This document shows positions 40,177-48,060 of a stretch of DNA of 64,000 nt, one piece after another. The stretch lies in assembly GCA_017745235.1 (NCBI GenBank), contig JAGHZU010000014.1, forward strand, positions 26,939 through 90,938. Direction: 5' to 3'. Under the pieces are notes generated by a model. It saw nothing but the letters and a program-made list of their open reading frames with translations. It did no database searches and was not told the DNA's origin. A program made the position numbers and the translations under genes. Position 1 is the first letter of the stretch; each line of letters begins with the position of its first letter. Origin of the DNA: Caulobacter sp. Its GTDB lineage: Bacteria > Pseudomonadota > Alphaproteobacteria > Caulobacterales > Caulobacteraceae.

Positions 40177-40946
40177 GCGGCGAAGCCCTCGAAGATCAGG
40201 TTGTCGCAGTGGTCCTTGACGCCCTCCCACTGCTCGGCCGAGCGGACGGTCCAGGCCACCACCGGCATGCCCTTGGCGCGCAGCACGTCGGCGCGGGGGC
40301 TCGGCAACATATCCAGGCCCAGGGCCAGGAAGTCGGGCCGGGCGATCTCGACCTGCTCCAGGGCGGCCAGCGACTTGCGGATCTCGGGCGAGAGGCGGCG
40401 CGCGCTCTCGTCGTCCCAGCTGTAGCTGTCCAGGCCGCGCAGGATCTGAGGCTGGTGTTCGGCGAACCAGGCGTGGGAATAGGGATTGAAGCCGATCACC
40501 GCGGTGGGCCCGTTGTGGTCCAGCAGGATATCGCTAACGCGCTTCTCGAGTTCGCCCACCTCGCCGAAGGGGGTCTTCAGCTCGATGTGGACCATGGCGC
40601 GATGGCCGATCACGGCCAGGGCGTCGGCCAGGGTCGGGATCGTCTCGTCCGTGCCCTTCAGCTTCAGCTCGACCAGTTCGGCGGCGTTGCGGTCGCGCAG
40701 GCGCCCCTCCACGCCCGTCATCCGCTCCAGGGTGTCGTCATGGAAGACGACCACGTGGTTGTCAGCGGTCAGCTGGACGTCCAGCTCGATGCCGTAGCCC
40801 TTGGCGCAGGCGGCCTGGAACGCGGCGAGGGAATTCTCGGGCGCGCCATCGGGCGACCACAGGCCCCGATGGGCGATCGCGGGTTCGAAGAGGCGCTCCC
40901 ACGCCTCGCCGAACACCTCGGTTCCGGGCCGGGGCCGCGGCTTCAT
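40173..40946 (-). CDS. Glycerophosphodiester phosphodiesterase
   Basis: The 257-residue GDPD-domain protein hydrolyses glycerophosphodiesters to glycerol-3-phosphate and an alcohol. The metal and catalytic motifs are IAHRGLWSPDGAPENSLAAF (His-Arg and Glu-Asn), YGIELDVQLTADNHVVVFHDDTLERMTG and MVHIELK. There is no signal peptide, so it is cytoplasmic (UgpQ-like). It overlaps RidA (upstream) and the FemAB-like gene (downstream) by a few bases each, indicating one transcript of three genes. Confidence 0.92.
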   Translation of the reverse strand: MKPRPRPGTEVFGEAWERLFEPAIAHRGLWSPDGAPENSLAAFQAACAKGYGIELDVQLTADNHVVVFHDDTLERMTGVEGRLRDRNAAELVELKLKGTDETIPTLADALAVIGHRAMVHIELKTPFGEVGELEKRVSDILLDHNGPTAVIGFNPYSHAWFAEHQPQILRGLDSYSWDDESARRLSPEIRKSLAALEQVEIARPDFLALGLDMLPSPRADVLRAKGMPVVAWTVRSAEQWEGVKDHCDNLIFEGFAA

Positions 40947-41407
40947 CAGGCTAGCTCCACCACGGCGTCGACTTCCACCGCGAAGCCCAGCGGCAGCTTG
41001 TAGACGCCCACGGCCGAGCGGGCGTGCCGGCCGGCGTCGCCGAACGCCTCGACCATCAGGTCCGAGCAGCCGTTGATGACCTTGGGAATGTCGATGAAGT
41101 CGGGGCCCGCCTGGACGAACCCGCCCAGCTTGACCACGCGCTTTACGCGGTCGAGGTCGCCGCCAGCGGCCGCCTTCATCTGGGCCAGCAGGTTGATCCC
41201 GCAGATGCGGGCGGCCTGGCGGGCGGTCTCCAGGTCGACATCGACCCCGACCGTGCCCTTCACGCCGCCGGACGCGTCCAGCGAGATCTGGCCGGAGATG
41301 TGAACCAGGTTCCCGGCCTGGACGAAGGTCACGTAGTTGGCGACCGGCGCCACCGGCTCCGGCAAGGTGATCCCGAGTTCCGCCAGACGCTGTTCGACCT
41401 TCGACAT
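40946..41407 (-). CDS. RidA/YjgF family protein
   Basis: RidA proteins deaminate reactive enamine/imine intermediates. The protein (153 residues from ATG 41407) has the family pattern VEQRLAELGITLPEPVAPVANYV, VHISGQISLD and the C-terminal RSAVGVYKLPLGFAVEVDAVVEL, with the conserved Arg at about residue 134. It belongs to the longer subgroup rather than the classic 128-residue form, so it may not have the canonical activity. It starts the three-gene run ridA-GDPD-FemAB-like. Confidence 0.88.
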   Translation of the reverse strand: MSKVEQRLAELGITLPEPVAPVANYVTFVQAGNLVHISGQISLDASGGVKGTVGVDVDLETARQAARICGINLLAQMKAAAGGDLDRVKRVVKLGGFVQAGPDFIDIPKVINGCSDLMVEAFGDAGRHARSAVGVYKLPLGFAVEVDAVVELA

Positions 41408-41461
41408 CACAGACTCCGTAAACGAGAGCCCATGCTTAGCGCGACCCGATGACAGAACAAG

Positions 41462-41495
41462 AAAAAAGGCCCGGACCGTTCCCGGTCCGGGCCTC
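41462..41495 (-). terminator. Intrinsic terminator of the phasin gene
   Basis: GGCCCGGACCG at 41468-41478 and CGGTCCGGGCC at 41483-41493 form an 11-bp perfect stem with a 4-base loop. On the minus strand it is followed by six T (complement of 41462-41467). It lies 39 bases after the phasin stop codon and 55 bases before ridA. Confidence 0.9.
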
Positions 41496-41533
41496 TTGAA
41501 CTTCAGGTGTCCGGCTTTAAGGCCGGTGCGCCC

Positions 41534-41968
41534 TTAGCGGGCGGCCTGGAACTTCTCGACCGTGGCGGTCACGCGCTCGTTCAGCGGCTTCACCGAGTCC
41601 TTGATCGAGGCCGAGACGATCTCCGAGGCCTTGCTGACCTGGGCGATGTAGGCTTCCAGGGCCGACTTGGCCCAGGCGGTCTGCAGCTCGACGGCTTCCT
41701 GGACGCTCTTGGCGGCGGCCAGCGACTTGGCGGCGGCGACCTGGTCCTCGGCGGCCTTCTTCGAGTAGGCGAAGGCCTCGGCGCCCAGGGCTTCGGCGCC
41801 CTTGGTCGCGGCGGTCACCGAGGCGACCAGCGCCTCGAGGTTCTTCTTGGAATGGGTGTTGGCTTCGGCCAGGGCGGCCAAGGACTTTTCCACGCCGTCC
41901 TTGAACGCTTGGTTCGAGGCGGTGCTGAACTGCTCGACGGTCTTCTTGAGGGTCTCGGTCGCGGCCAT
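41534..41968 (-). CDS. Phasin family protein
   Basis: Phasins coat polyhydroxyalkanoate granules. The protein (144 residues from ATG 41968, with AGGAG upstream) is almost wholly helical and Ala/Lys/Glu-rich: MAATETLKKTVEQFSTASNQAFKDGVEKSLAALAEAN...EALGAEAFAYSKKAAEDQ...ALEAYIAQVSKASEIVSASIKDSVKPLNERV. This matches the phasin_2 type of alphaproteobacteria. It is monocistronic with a strong terminator and a candidate repressor site upstream. No phaC is in the window. Confidence 0.9.
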   Translation of the reverse strand: MAATETLKKTVEQFSTASNQAFKDGVEKSLAALAEANTHSKKNLEALVASVTAATKGAEALGAEAFAYSKKAAEDQVAAAKSLAAAKSVQEAVELQTAWAKSALEAYIAQVSKASEIVSASIKDSVKPLNERVTATVEKFQAAR

Positions 41969-42069
41969 GGGGAGGCTCCTGACTGTGGCGGGGCACGAGG
42001 GGACCGACGAGAACTTCCGACGCGACACGGTCCGCCCCCTGCGCTTGGGACAACGCCGGTGTCTCATGT

Positions 42070-42082
42070 TGCAGTGCAGCAG
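42070..42082 (-). promoter_or_regulatory. Candidate PhaR-type operator upstream of the phasin gene
   Basis: The minus strand reads CTGCTGCACTGCA around 42082-42070. Clustered TGC/GCA repeats resemble the CTGC-N3/4-GCAG-type sites bound by the PHA-responsive repressor PhaR before phasin genes. It lies about 100 bases upstream of the phasin ATG. The rest of the 330-base divergent gap (41969-42297) holds no recognisable gene. Confidence 0.35.
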
Positions 42083-42297
42083 TCAAGGATTTTGTGCGGC
42101 GCACCATAACCCTAGGTGAAGCAAGGATCAGCCCCGCTCCACAGACCGAAGCTTCGCCGCAACGTCTTGAAATTATCCATCTCTGCGGCGAAATCGCTCA
42201 CCACTTGTTTACTTTAGCGAAAGGCGGCGGCGCGCATGCTAGGCTCACGCGTGTGGCGGTGCGGAACCGCTCAGTTCAGATGACGGACGCAGTACCC

Positions 42298-43608
42298 ATG
42301 TTCGCCAAGCTTAAGTCCGCCCGCTCCGCCCTGGCCGCCGTCGCCCTGGCCGGCGTCGCCGTTCTCGGCATGGTCGCTCCCGCTTCGGCCGCCCAGATTC
42401 CGTACCTGCAGCTGAACGCCGCCGAGCCCAAGTACGCCGCGATCGTCATCGACGCCAATTCCGGCGAAGTCCTTTACGACAAAAGGGCCGACAGCCCCCG
42501 CTACCCCGCGTCGGTGACCAAGGTCATGACGCTGTACCTGACGTTCGAGGCTCTCTCGGAAGGCCGGCTGAAGCTGACCGACCGGGTGCCGATCTCGGCC
42601 CGCGCCGCGGCCCAGTCGCCCACCAAGCTGGGGGTTCCCGTCGGCGACAGCATCAGCGTCGACGAGGCCATCCGCGCCATGACCGTGAAGTCGGCCAACG
42701 ACATCGCCGTGGCCATGGCCGAGCGACTCGGCGGCAGCGAGTCGCGCTTCGCCGCCCTGATGACGCTGCGCGGCCAGGAACTGGGCATGCGCAACAGCCG
42801 CTTCGTGAACGCCTCGGGCCTGCCCGACAGCCGCCAGATTTCGACGGCTCGCGACCTGGCCATCCTGTCGCGCGCCACCATGCGCGACTTCCCGCAGTAC
42901 TATTCCTATTTCAGCATCAAGGGCTTCGAGTTCCGCGGCCGCTACATCCCGGGCCACAACCGCCTGCTGAGCAACATGCCCGGCTTCGACGGCCTGAAGA
43001 CCGGCTACACCAACGCCTCGGGCTACAATCTGGCCGGCTCGGCCGTGCGTGACGGCCGCCGCCTGATCGCCGTGGTCCTGGGCGGTTCGTCGACCGCCTG
43101 GCGCGACAACAACATGGAAGACCTGCTGACCACCGGCTTCGACGTGCTCAAGCGCCGCTCGCACGGGGAGCGCACGACCATCGCCGCCAACCTGTATGAG
43201 GACGAGCCGACCGGCCCGATCATGCGCCCCTCGTCCGAGGAAGGCGACGGCGACCAGGCCGGCCTGAAGATCGTGCTGACCGACAATCCCAAGCCGGCCG
43301 CGCCGCTGAAGGTGTCGCCGAACCTGCGCGCGGCCCAGGCGGCCGCAAAGCCGGCGCCGAAGAAGCCGAAGGGCGAATGGGGCGTCCAGGTCGGCGCCTT
43401 CCGCTCCAAGAGCCTGGCCAACGAGCAGCTGGCCCTGGTCCGCTCGCGCTTCTCCAAGTTCGTGGCCGACGCCGAGGGCGCGGTCGAGGGCGCGGCCGGC
43501 GGGGCTTTCCGAGCCCAGTTTCAGGGCCTGACGGCGGAGGCCGCCCGCAGCGCCTGCGCGGCCATCAGCGCCAAGCGCCAGCCCTGCATGATCCTGGCCC
43601 CGCGCTAA
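42298..43608 (+). CDS. D-alanyl-D-alanine carboxypeptidase (PBP5/6-type) with SPOR domain
   Basis: The protein removes the terminal D-Ala of peptidoglycan pentapeptides. It has a signal peptide (MFAKLKSARSALAAVALAGVAVLGMVAPASA), the S11 peptidase motifs SVTK (Ser72), SAN (about 132) and KTG (about 234), and a C-terminal SPOR domain (WGVQVGAFRSKSLANEQLALVRSRF...). The SPOR domain binds denuded glycan and often targets septa. The linker is Pro/Ala/Lys-rich. ATG 42280 is an alternative start that adds six residues. The usual amphipathic C-terminal anchor is replaced by SPOR. Confidence 0.92.
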   Translation: MFAKLKSARSALAAVALAGVAVLGMVAPASAAQIPYLQLNAAEPKYAAIVIDANSGEVLYDKRADSPRYPASVTKVMTLYLTFEALSEGRLKLTDRVPISARAAAQSPTKLGVPVGDSISVDEAIRAMTVKSANDIAVAMAERLGGSESRFAALMTLRGQELGMRNSRFVNASGLPDSRQISTARDLAILSRATMRDFPQYYSYFSIKGFEFRGRYIPGHNRLLSNMPGFDGLKTGYTNASGYNLAGSAVRDGRRLIAVVLGGSSTAWRDNNMEDLLTTGFDVLKRRSHGERTTIAANLYEDEPTGPIMRPSSEEGDGDQAGLKIVLTDNPKPAAPLKVSPNLRAAQAAAKPAPKKPKGEWGVQVGAFRSKSLANEQLALVRSRFSKFVADAEGAVEGAAGGAFRAQFQGLTAEAARSACAAISAKRQPCMILAPR

Positions 43609-43621
43609 GCGGGCAGCGCGC

Positions 43622-44047
43622 CTATTTTCCGTTGAGAAGCCGGTCGCGCGCGGCGTTCAGCTGCGCCGCCAGGCCGGCCGTGCCGCCCTTGTCAGGATGG
43701 GCCATGCGGATCAGCCGCGCGTACGCCGCCTGGATCTCGTCCTGGCTGGCCTGAGGACCAACGCCCAGGATCGAGCGCGCCTCGGCCAGGCCGATGTCCT
43801 TGACCGGACCCGTCGCCTTGCGGATCGCGGGACGCTGGCGGGCCGTCGTGGCGGTCCACAGGGCCAGCACCAGCAGGATGGCCGCCACCTCCCACACGCC
43901 GCGGATGGCGGCGTAAGCCGCGCCAGCGAAAGCGGCGATGGCCACAACGCCCGCACCGATCCGCCAGCCGTCACCCTTGAGCAGGCGCGTAGCGCGACCC
44001 GACAGGACGAAGGCCAGGAAAAGCCCGCCTAGCAACAGATAGAACAT
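43622..44047 (-). CDS. Membrane-anchored J-domain protein
   Basis: The 141-residue protein has two or three hydrophobic segments in its first 65 residues (MFYLLLGGLFLAFVLSG, IGAGVVAIAAFAGAAYAAI, VAAILLVLALW). A C-terminal truncated J domain carries the HPD motif (AEARSILGVGPQASQDEIQAAYARLIRMAHPDKGG). It resembles the Tim14/Pam18-like DnaJ proteins of alphaproteobacteria, presumed DnaK co-chaperones at the membrane. It lies 43 bases downstream of mipZ on the same strand. Confidence 0.88.
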   Translation of the reverse strand: MFYLLLGGLFLAFVLSGRATRLLKGDGWRIGAGVVAIAAFAGAAYAAIRGVWEVAAILLVLALWTATTARQRPAIRKATGPVKDIGLAEARSILGVGPQASQDEIQAAYARLIRMAHPDKGGTAGLAAQLNAARDRLLNGK

Positions 44048-44090
44048 TCAGCGCCTGATCCCGACGCCGCGAACCGGATCCGAACTGGAC

Positions 44091-44927
44091 CTACTGGGCG
44101 GCGAGCAGAGTTTCCCCGGAATAGGCCGAAAGGCCAAGGGAGTGCATCAGGGCCCGCAACTCCTGGCGCGCGGCCAGATGCTGCAGCGACACCGGCACCG
44201 GACGGACCTGGGGCGACAGGTCGGCGATCGTCAGGCCGAACGGGAACAGCTCGCGATAGATCACGCGGTCGCGAAGGCCCGGGCCCATGCGGAAACCGAC
44301 GCGCTTGGACAGCGCCGTCAGCCGGTCCTCGACCCGCTTGCGGTTCCGGGCCTCGGTGGTGGCCAGGCGGTTGCGCAGCACCACCCAGTCCAGGGGCTGG
44401 CGTTGGCCGGCCAGGGCTCGGGCCTTGCGGGCCTCCCACACGGTCAGGGAGTAGAGGCTGGGCTTCTGCAGCTCCATCGTCACCGGATCGACGTGGCCCA
44501 GCATGTCGAAGTCGACGAAGCTGTCGTTCATCGGCGTAACGATCAGGTCGGCCAGCCCATGGGCCATGCGCGAGATCTGGGTGTCGCCGCCAGGGGTGTC
44601 GATCAGCACGAAGTCGGCGGCCTCGCGCGCAGCGAGGAAAGCGGCCTCGAACTTGGCCACCTGCTCGGCTTCGGGCGCGGCGGCCAGGGCCACGTCGTCC
44701 TCGCTGAGGCGGAACGGGATCGGCTCGGGCAGGGTCACGTCGTTGCCGGCCACCCAGGCCTTGCGGTTCTCGAAGAACCGCATCGAGGTGCACTGACGCA
44801 GGTCGAGATCCAGCAGGGCCACCTTGGCGCCGCCGTACAGCAAGGCCGTGGCCAGGTGGACAGCGATGGTGGACTTGCCCGCCCCGCCCTTCTCATTGCC
44901 GACGACGATGACGCGCGTTTCGGCCAT
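44091..44927 (-). CDS. mipZ: Division-site positioning ATPase MipZ
   Basis: MipZ is a ParA-like ATPase that binds ParB at the poles and inhibits FtsZ assembly, placing division at mid-cell. The protein (278 residues from ATG 44927) begins MAETRVIVVGNEKGGAGKST, with a deviant Walker A Lys. Further landmarks are LIDTPGGDTQISRMAHGLADLIVTPMNDSFVDFDMLG, TVWEARKARAL, WVVLRNRLATTEARNRKRVEDRL and LSLGAYSGETLLAAQ-like terminal residues. The match to remembered Caulobacter MipZ is strong along the whole length. A GAAAG tract precedes the ATG. Confidence 0.96.
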   Translation of the reverse strand: MAETRVIVVGNEKGGAGKSTIAVHLATALLYGGAKVALLDLDLRQCTSMRFFENRKAWVAGNDVTLPEPIPFRLSEDDVALAAAPEAEQVAKFEAAFLAAREAADFVLIDTPGGDTQISRMAHGLADLIVTPMNDSFVDFDMLGHVDPVTMELQKPSLYSLTVWEARKARALAGQRQPLDWVVLRNRLATTEARNRKRVEDRLTALSKRVGFRMGPGLRDRVIYRELFPFGLTIADLSPQVRPVPVSLQHLAARQELRALMHSLGLSAYSGETLLAAQ

Positions 44928-45106
44928 GCTTCTTTCCTTCTTTTCGCCCGACTCGGCGACTCTCAATGAAAGATTAACATGGAGCAGACGCCCTGAGAGG
45001 GCATGACGTCAATCCCAGGTCGCTTCCCTGTGGACCCATTGTCGCAGGTGGACGTCGAAAGCGGTCTCCGTCATAAGCCAACGCCTGTTTTACGGCAGGA
45101 GCCGCC

Positions 45107-45970
45107 ATGACCGCCCCAACGGTGAAAATCGTCCGCACCGTCGCCGAACTGCGCGCCCAGGTCGGCGCCTGGAAGGCCGCCGGCGAGCGCGTGGCCCTGA
45201 TCCCCACCATGGGCGCCCTGCATGAAGGTCACCTGTCGCTGGTGCGCCTGGGCCAGAAGCGGGCTCGACGCACGGTGGCCAGCGTCTTCGTCAATCCCAG
45301 GCAGTTCGCCCCGCACGAGGACTTCGACGCCTACCCGCGCGGCGAGGCCCGCGACGCCGAGCTGCTGGCCAGCGTGGGCTGCGACCTGATGTTCGCGCCC
45401 GACGTGGCCGAGATGTACGCCCCCGGCTTCTCCACGACGGTGAACCTGACGGGCGTGTCCGAACCGCTGGAGGGCGCCGCCCGCCCGCTGTTCTTCGGCG
45501 GCGTCGCCACCGTAGTGACCAAGCTGCTCAACCAGGCCCAGCCGGATCTGGCCGTGTTCGGCGAGAAGGACTACCAGCAGCTCCAGGTCATCAAGCGCGT
45601 GGTCCGCGACCTGGACATTCCGGTCGAGATCGTTGGCGCCCCCACCGCCCGAGCCGACGACGGCCTGGCCCTCTCCTCGCGCAACGCCTACCTCAGCCCT
45701 GAGGAGAGGGCGGCCGCCGTCGCCTTGCCCGACGCGATGAAGGCCGCCGCCAAGGCCGTGGCCGAGGGCGGCAGGGTCGACGAAGCCGAAGCCCGCGCCG
45801 TGGCGGCCCTGACCGCCGCCGGCTTCCGCCAGGTGGATTATGTCGACGTGCGCGACGCCGACGACCTGTCGCGCCTGGGCCCCGGCCCGATCACCGGAGC
45901 CAAGGGCCGCATCCTGGTGGCCGCCTGGCTGGGCAAGACGCGCCTGATCGACAACATGGCGGTGGGGTGA
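45107..45970 (+). CDS. panC: Pantothenate synthetase
   Basis: PanC ligates pantoate and beta-alanine with ATP in coenzyme A synthesis. The 287-residue protein has the nucleotidyl-transferase motif IPTMGALHEGHLSLVRLG (HIGH-like), VFVNPRQFAPHEDF, FGEKDYQQLQVIKR and the KMSKS-equivalent region LALSSRNAYLSPEER. ATG at 45107 is preceded by AGGAG. It is divergent from mipZ, with a 179-base gap, and no panB is in the window. Its end is near a palindromic repeat. Confidence 0.96.
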   Translation: MTAPTVKIVRTVAELRAQVGAWKAAGERVALIPTMGALHEGHLSLVRLGQKRARRTVASVFVNPRQFAPHEDFDAYPRGEARDAELLASVGCDLMFAPDVAEMYAPGFSTTVNLTGVSEPLEGAARPLFFGGVATVVTKLLNQAQPDLAVFGEKDYQQLQVIKRVVRDLDIPVEIVGAPTARADDGLALSSRNAYLSPEERAAAVALPDAMKAAAKAVAEGGRVDEAEARAVAALTAAGFRQVDYVDVRDADDLSRLGPGPITGAKGRILVAAWLGKTRLIDNMAVG

Positions 45971-46036
45971 GCGGGCGGCCCCCTCCCCGTAGGCATCCCG
46001 GCCCTCCGCTGGGGGGTGGTTAGCCGCCTCACTTAC

Positions 46037-46148
46037 CGTCATCCCGCGCTTCTTGCGCGGGACCCATTTGTCCGCGGCCAATGGATCGAACTCCAGCGCC
46101 CACGTGAAAGCTGAACCATGGCTCCCGCGCATGAAGCGCGGGATGACG
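46037..46148. repeat. Palindromic intergenic repeat element
   Basis: The ends are 15-bp perfect inverted copies: GTCATCCCGCGCTTC at 46038-46052 and GAAGCGCGGGATGAC at 46133-46147. Each end itself contains a small palindrome (CCCGCGC, 5 bases, GCGCGGG). This organisation is typical of dispersed intergenic palindromes in alphaproteobacteria. It occupies most of the 278-base gap between panC and the unknown genes and carries no open frame of its own. Confidence 0.75.
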
Positions 46149-46248
46149 AAGCGTTAGGGTGAGAGCTGAATACTTGAATGTCGGCAAGGGGTGGTTTGCG
46201 GACCTAAAATTCAGCAGCTAAGGCATACCGTTCACCGGAGACACGCCT

Positions 46249-46506
46249 GTGACTGCGTCACTGGAAGATTGGCTTGCTCAACTCAAGAAGGCCGAAGCAT
46301 TGGTTCTCGCAACTAACCCGACCGAAATCGCTAAGCTGGAAGCACAGCTCGGCCTGAGTCAAAACGTCGCTGTGGCGCATATGCTTGAGTCCACTGACTG
46401 GGGCGTGGAAAGATTTCCCCAGCTCCAGAACGGCAACGGCGATTTTGAGGATCGGCTAGCGGCGTTGCGGGCAAGCTGGGATGACTGGAAATCCACCTCG
46501 TCCTGA
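46249..46506 (+). CDS. Small protein of unknown function
   Basis: An 85-residue soluble protein with GTG start at 46249 and GGAG ten bases upstream. Sequence is acidic and helical: TASLEDWLAQLKKAEALVLATNPTEIAKLEAQLGLSQNVAVAHM..., ending WDDWKSTSS. No family recognised. The DNA is visibly less GC-rich than the core genes around it. It begins a patch of four unknown genes that ends near 47.6 kb. Confidence 0.55.
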   Translation: MTASLEDWLAQLKKAEALVLATNPTEIAKLEAQLGLSQNVAVAHMLESTDWGVERFPQLQNGNGDFEDRLAALRASWDDWKSTSS

Positions 46507-46552
46507 TGTCCGACGGGGTGGATTGCGAAAGTTCAACCTTCTAGGCTTGGGC

Positions 46553-46786
46553 ATGTCCGACGAACGCATCCTTGGCAGCTTTGAGAGGCCCGACGGCAAG
46601 GAACGCATTGTTGTAGTCCGCCGGAGCGACGGCCTCACGACCTATCGAAAGCAGTCAAAACACACGGAATCGGATGCATGGGGCGTCACCGGCCCAGACT
46701 GCGGCATCTATGATGATGAGAGCACAGCCCGCGCTGAAGCGGAAGCCAGGGTGTGGTGGTTGGCGGCCGCAGGCTCAGCAAGCTGA
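46553..46786 (+). CDS. Small protein of unknown function
   Basis: From ATG 46553 the frame gives 77 residues: MSDERILGSFERPDGKERIVVVRRSDGLTTYRKQ..., ending VWWLAAAGSAS. The N-terminal half looks like a short beta sheet (ERIVVVRRSDGLTTYR). I recognise no family. It lies 46 bases downstream of the previous unknown gene in the same orientation and shares its lower GC content, so the two may form one transcript. Confidence 0.55.
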   Translation: MSDERILGSFERPDGKERIVVVRRSDGLTTYRKQSKHTESDAWGVTGPDCGIYDDESTARAEAEARVWWLAAAGSAS

Positions 46787-46871
46787 CGCCCGACTAGGGT
46801 CGGGTCCGGAAGTCAGCTCCTAAGCCCCGGACGGACCTTGGCCCCTAGCCGCCAAGGCCTGGAAGGGGTGG

Positions 46872-47096
46872 TTAGCTGCCCCTTGCCGAATGTATCGCAA
46901 CGAGCTTTCGGAGCATGAGCACCGCCCCCGACACGCCGCAGATGCAAGCGATGCTGAACGTTACAAGCCCCGTGCTGGAGAGAATAGGCAATCCGAAGGT
47001 GTGAACCCACAGCAGATGCTCACCAACAAAGTAGCCAGAGCTGAGTGCGATGGCTAGAGCCGCCAACCCGCTGACTACGTAGACCCACTTCTGCAT
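46872..47096 (-). CDS. Small two-span membrane protein
   Basis: A 74-residue frame with two hydrophobic segments (VYVVSGLAALAIALSSGYFVG and STGLVTFSIACICGVSGAVLML) and short polar ends. No family recognised. It is opposite in orientation to the two preceding genes. The gap 47097-47184 holds nothing clear. Lower GC content again suggests recent acquisition or relaxed codon use. Confidence 0.5.
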   Translation of the reverse strand: MQKWVYVVSGLAALAIALSSGYFVGEHLLWVHTFGLPILSSTGLVTFSIACICGVSGAVLMLRKLVAIHSARGS

Positions 47097-47184
47097 TCCT
47101 GATCGTCCTATGCTCTCTCTACCCTAGCTTACACCTCTCGTTGAAATGTCGTAGATGGGTCGAAAAGGGACATAGCGGCCTTTG

Positions 47185-47547
47185 CTACGGGTGCAATGAA
47201 CCGAGCAGTACAATTTCCGCTTCGGTGGCCACGTACTCGTTCCCCTGCGCGTCTTTCGCACCGAACAGGGTGCCTTGCTTGTTTGTCTCGGCCTGTATGA
47301 TGACGACGGGACGTCGTGCGCCATTCTCCTCGATGAGGTGAGCGAACTGCGGGACATGGATGCGCGCGGGCGAGCCAGAAGGCTTTCCGTCCACCAAGGA
47401 AAGGAAGATCGCGTCACCGCGCTTGAGATCAGCTTCGGTCGCGAGCCTACCGCTTACGAAGCCCGACTTAGGCAACGGCGGCCATGCGGACGTGGCACCG
47501 TGAGCGGAAGGCGCAAATAGCGCGAGAAGTGCACCTAGCCAACGCAT
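47185..47547 (-). CDS. Secreted small protein of unknown function
   Basis: From ATG 47547 the protein has 120 residues with a signal peptide (MRWLGALLALFAPSAHGA). The mature part is beta-rich: FVSGRLATEADLKRGDAIFLSL...RRPVVIIQAETNKQGTLFGAKDAQGNEYVATEAEIVLLG. The pattern GRLATEADLKRGDA resembles small periplasmic proteins, but I cannot name a family. ATG 47553 is in frame and adds two residues. Confidence 0.6.
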   Translation of the reverse strand: MRWLGALLALFAPSAHGATSAWPPLPKSGFVSGRLATEADLKRGDAIFLSLVDGKPSGSPARIHVPQFAHLIEENGARRPVVIIQAETNKQGTLFGAKDAQGNEYVATEAEIVLLGSLHP

Positions 47548-47648
47548 GTCCAACTATCCGCCCATAATCTTCGCCGGTCGAAGGTGGCGAACTTGGAAGA
47601 TGTCCGCAACGGGTCGAAAGCCGCCCCAAGGTCACCTCTCCAGCTTCC

Positions 47649-48050
47649 CTACCAGGCCCCCAGTTCCCGCAGCTGCCGCGCTAGATCCGCCGGCATCTCG
47701 GCGGCCTCGGCCTCGGTCAGGTCCGGCGGGACGTCCTCGGGCTTGAGGTAGCGCCAGCCCTGGAATGGGCGGCGCGGGGTCGGGGCGACGCGGACGATCG
47801 TGGGATCGACCGTCACCTCGCAGCGCGAGGCCTGGCCGTCGCCCACCGTGTCGATGGCCAGGATGCGCTGGCGGCAGACGATCTGGCCCTTCATCACCCG
47901 GTACAGCGACCCGCCGTCCAGCACCTCGTCGATGCGCTTGGGCGTCATGCGGGTGTGCATGATCCAGGGCCGATCGGCCTCGGCGTGCCAGGCGACCAGT
48001 TCCTCGATGTTGTCGCAGCCGACGACGAGCTTGATGATGTGCAGGGGCAT
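47649..48050 (-). CDS. DUF1489 family protein
   Basis: A 133-residue protein: MPLHIIKLVVGCDNIEELVAW, followed by TRMTPKRIDEVLDGGSLYRVMKGQIVCRQRILAID, RPFQGWRYLKPEDVPPDL and LARQLRELGAW. The LIKL(V/C)VG start, the RMTPKR motif and the GWRYL motif are typical of DUF1489, a family confined mainly to alphaproteobacteria and without a known function. It begins 10 bases after mccA and is probably cotranscribed with it. Confidence 0.9.
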   Translation of the reverse strand: MPLHIIKLVVGCDNIEELVAWHAEADRPWIMHTRMTPKRIDEVLDGGSLYRVMKGQIVCRQRILAIDTVGDGQASRCEVTVDPTIVRVAPTPRRPFQGWRYLKPEDVPPDLTEAEAAEMPADLARQLRELGAW

Positions 48051-48060
48051 GGCGGCCTAC

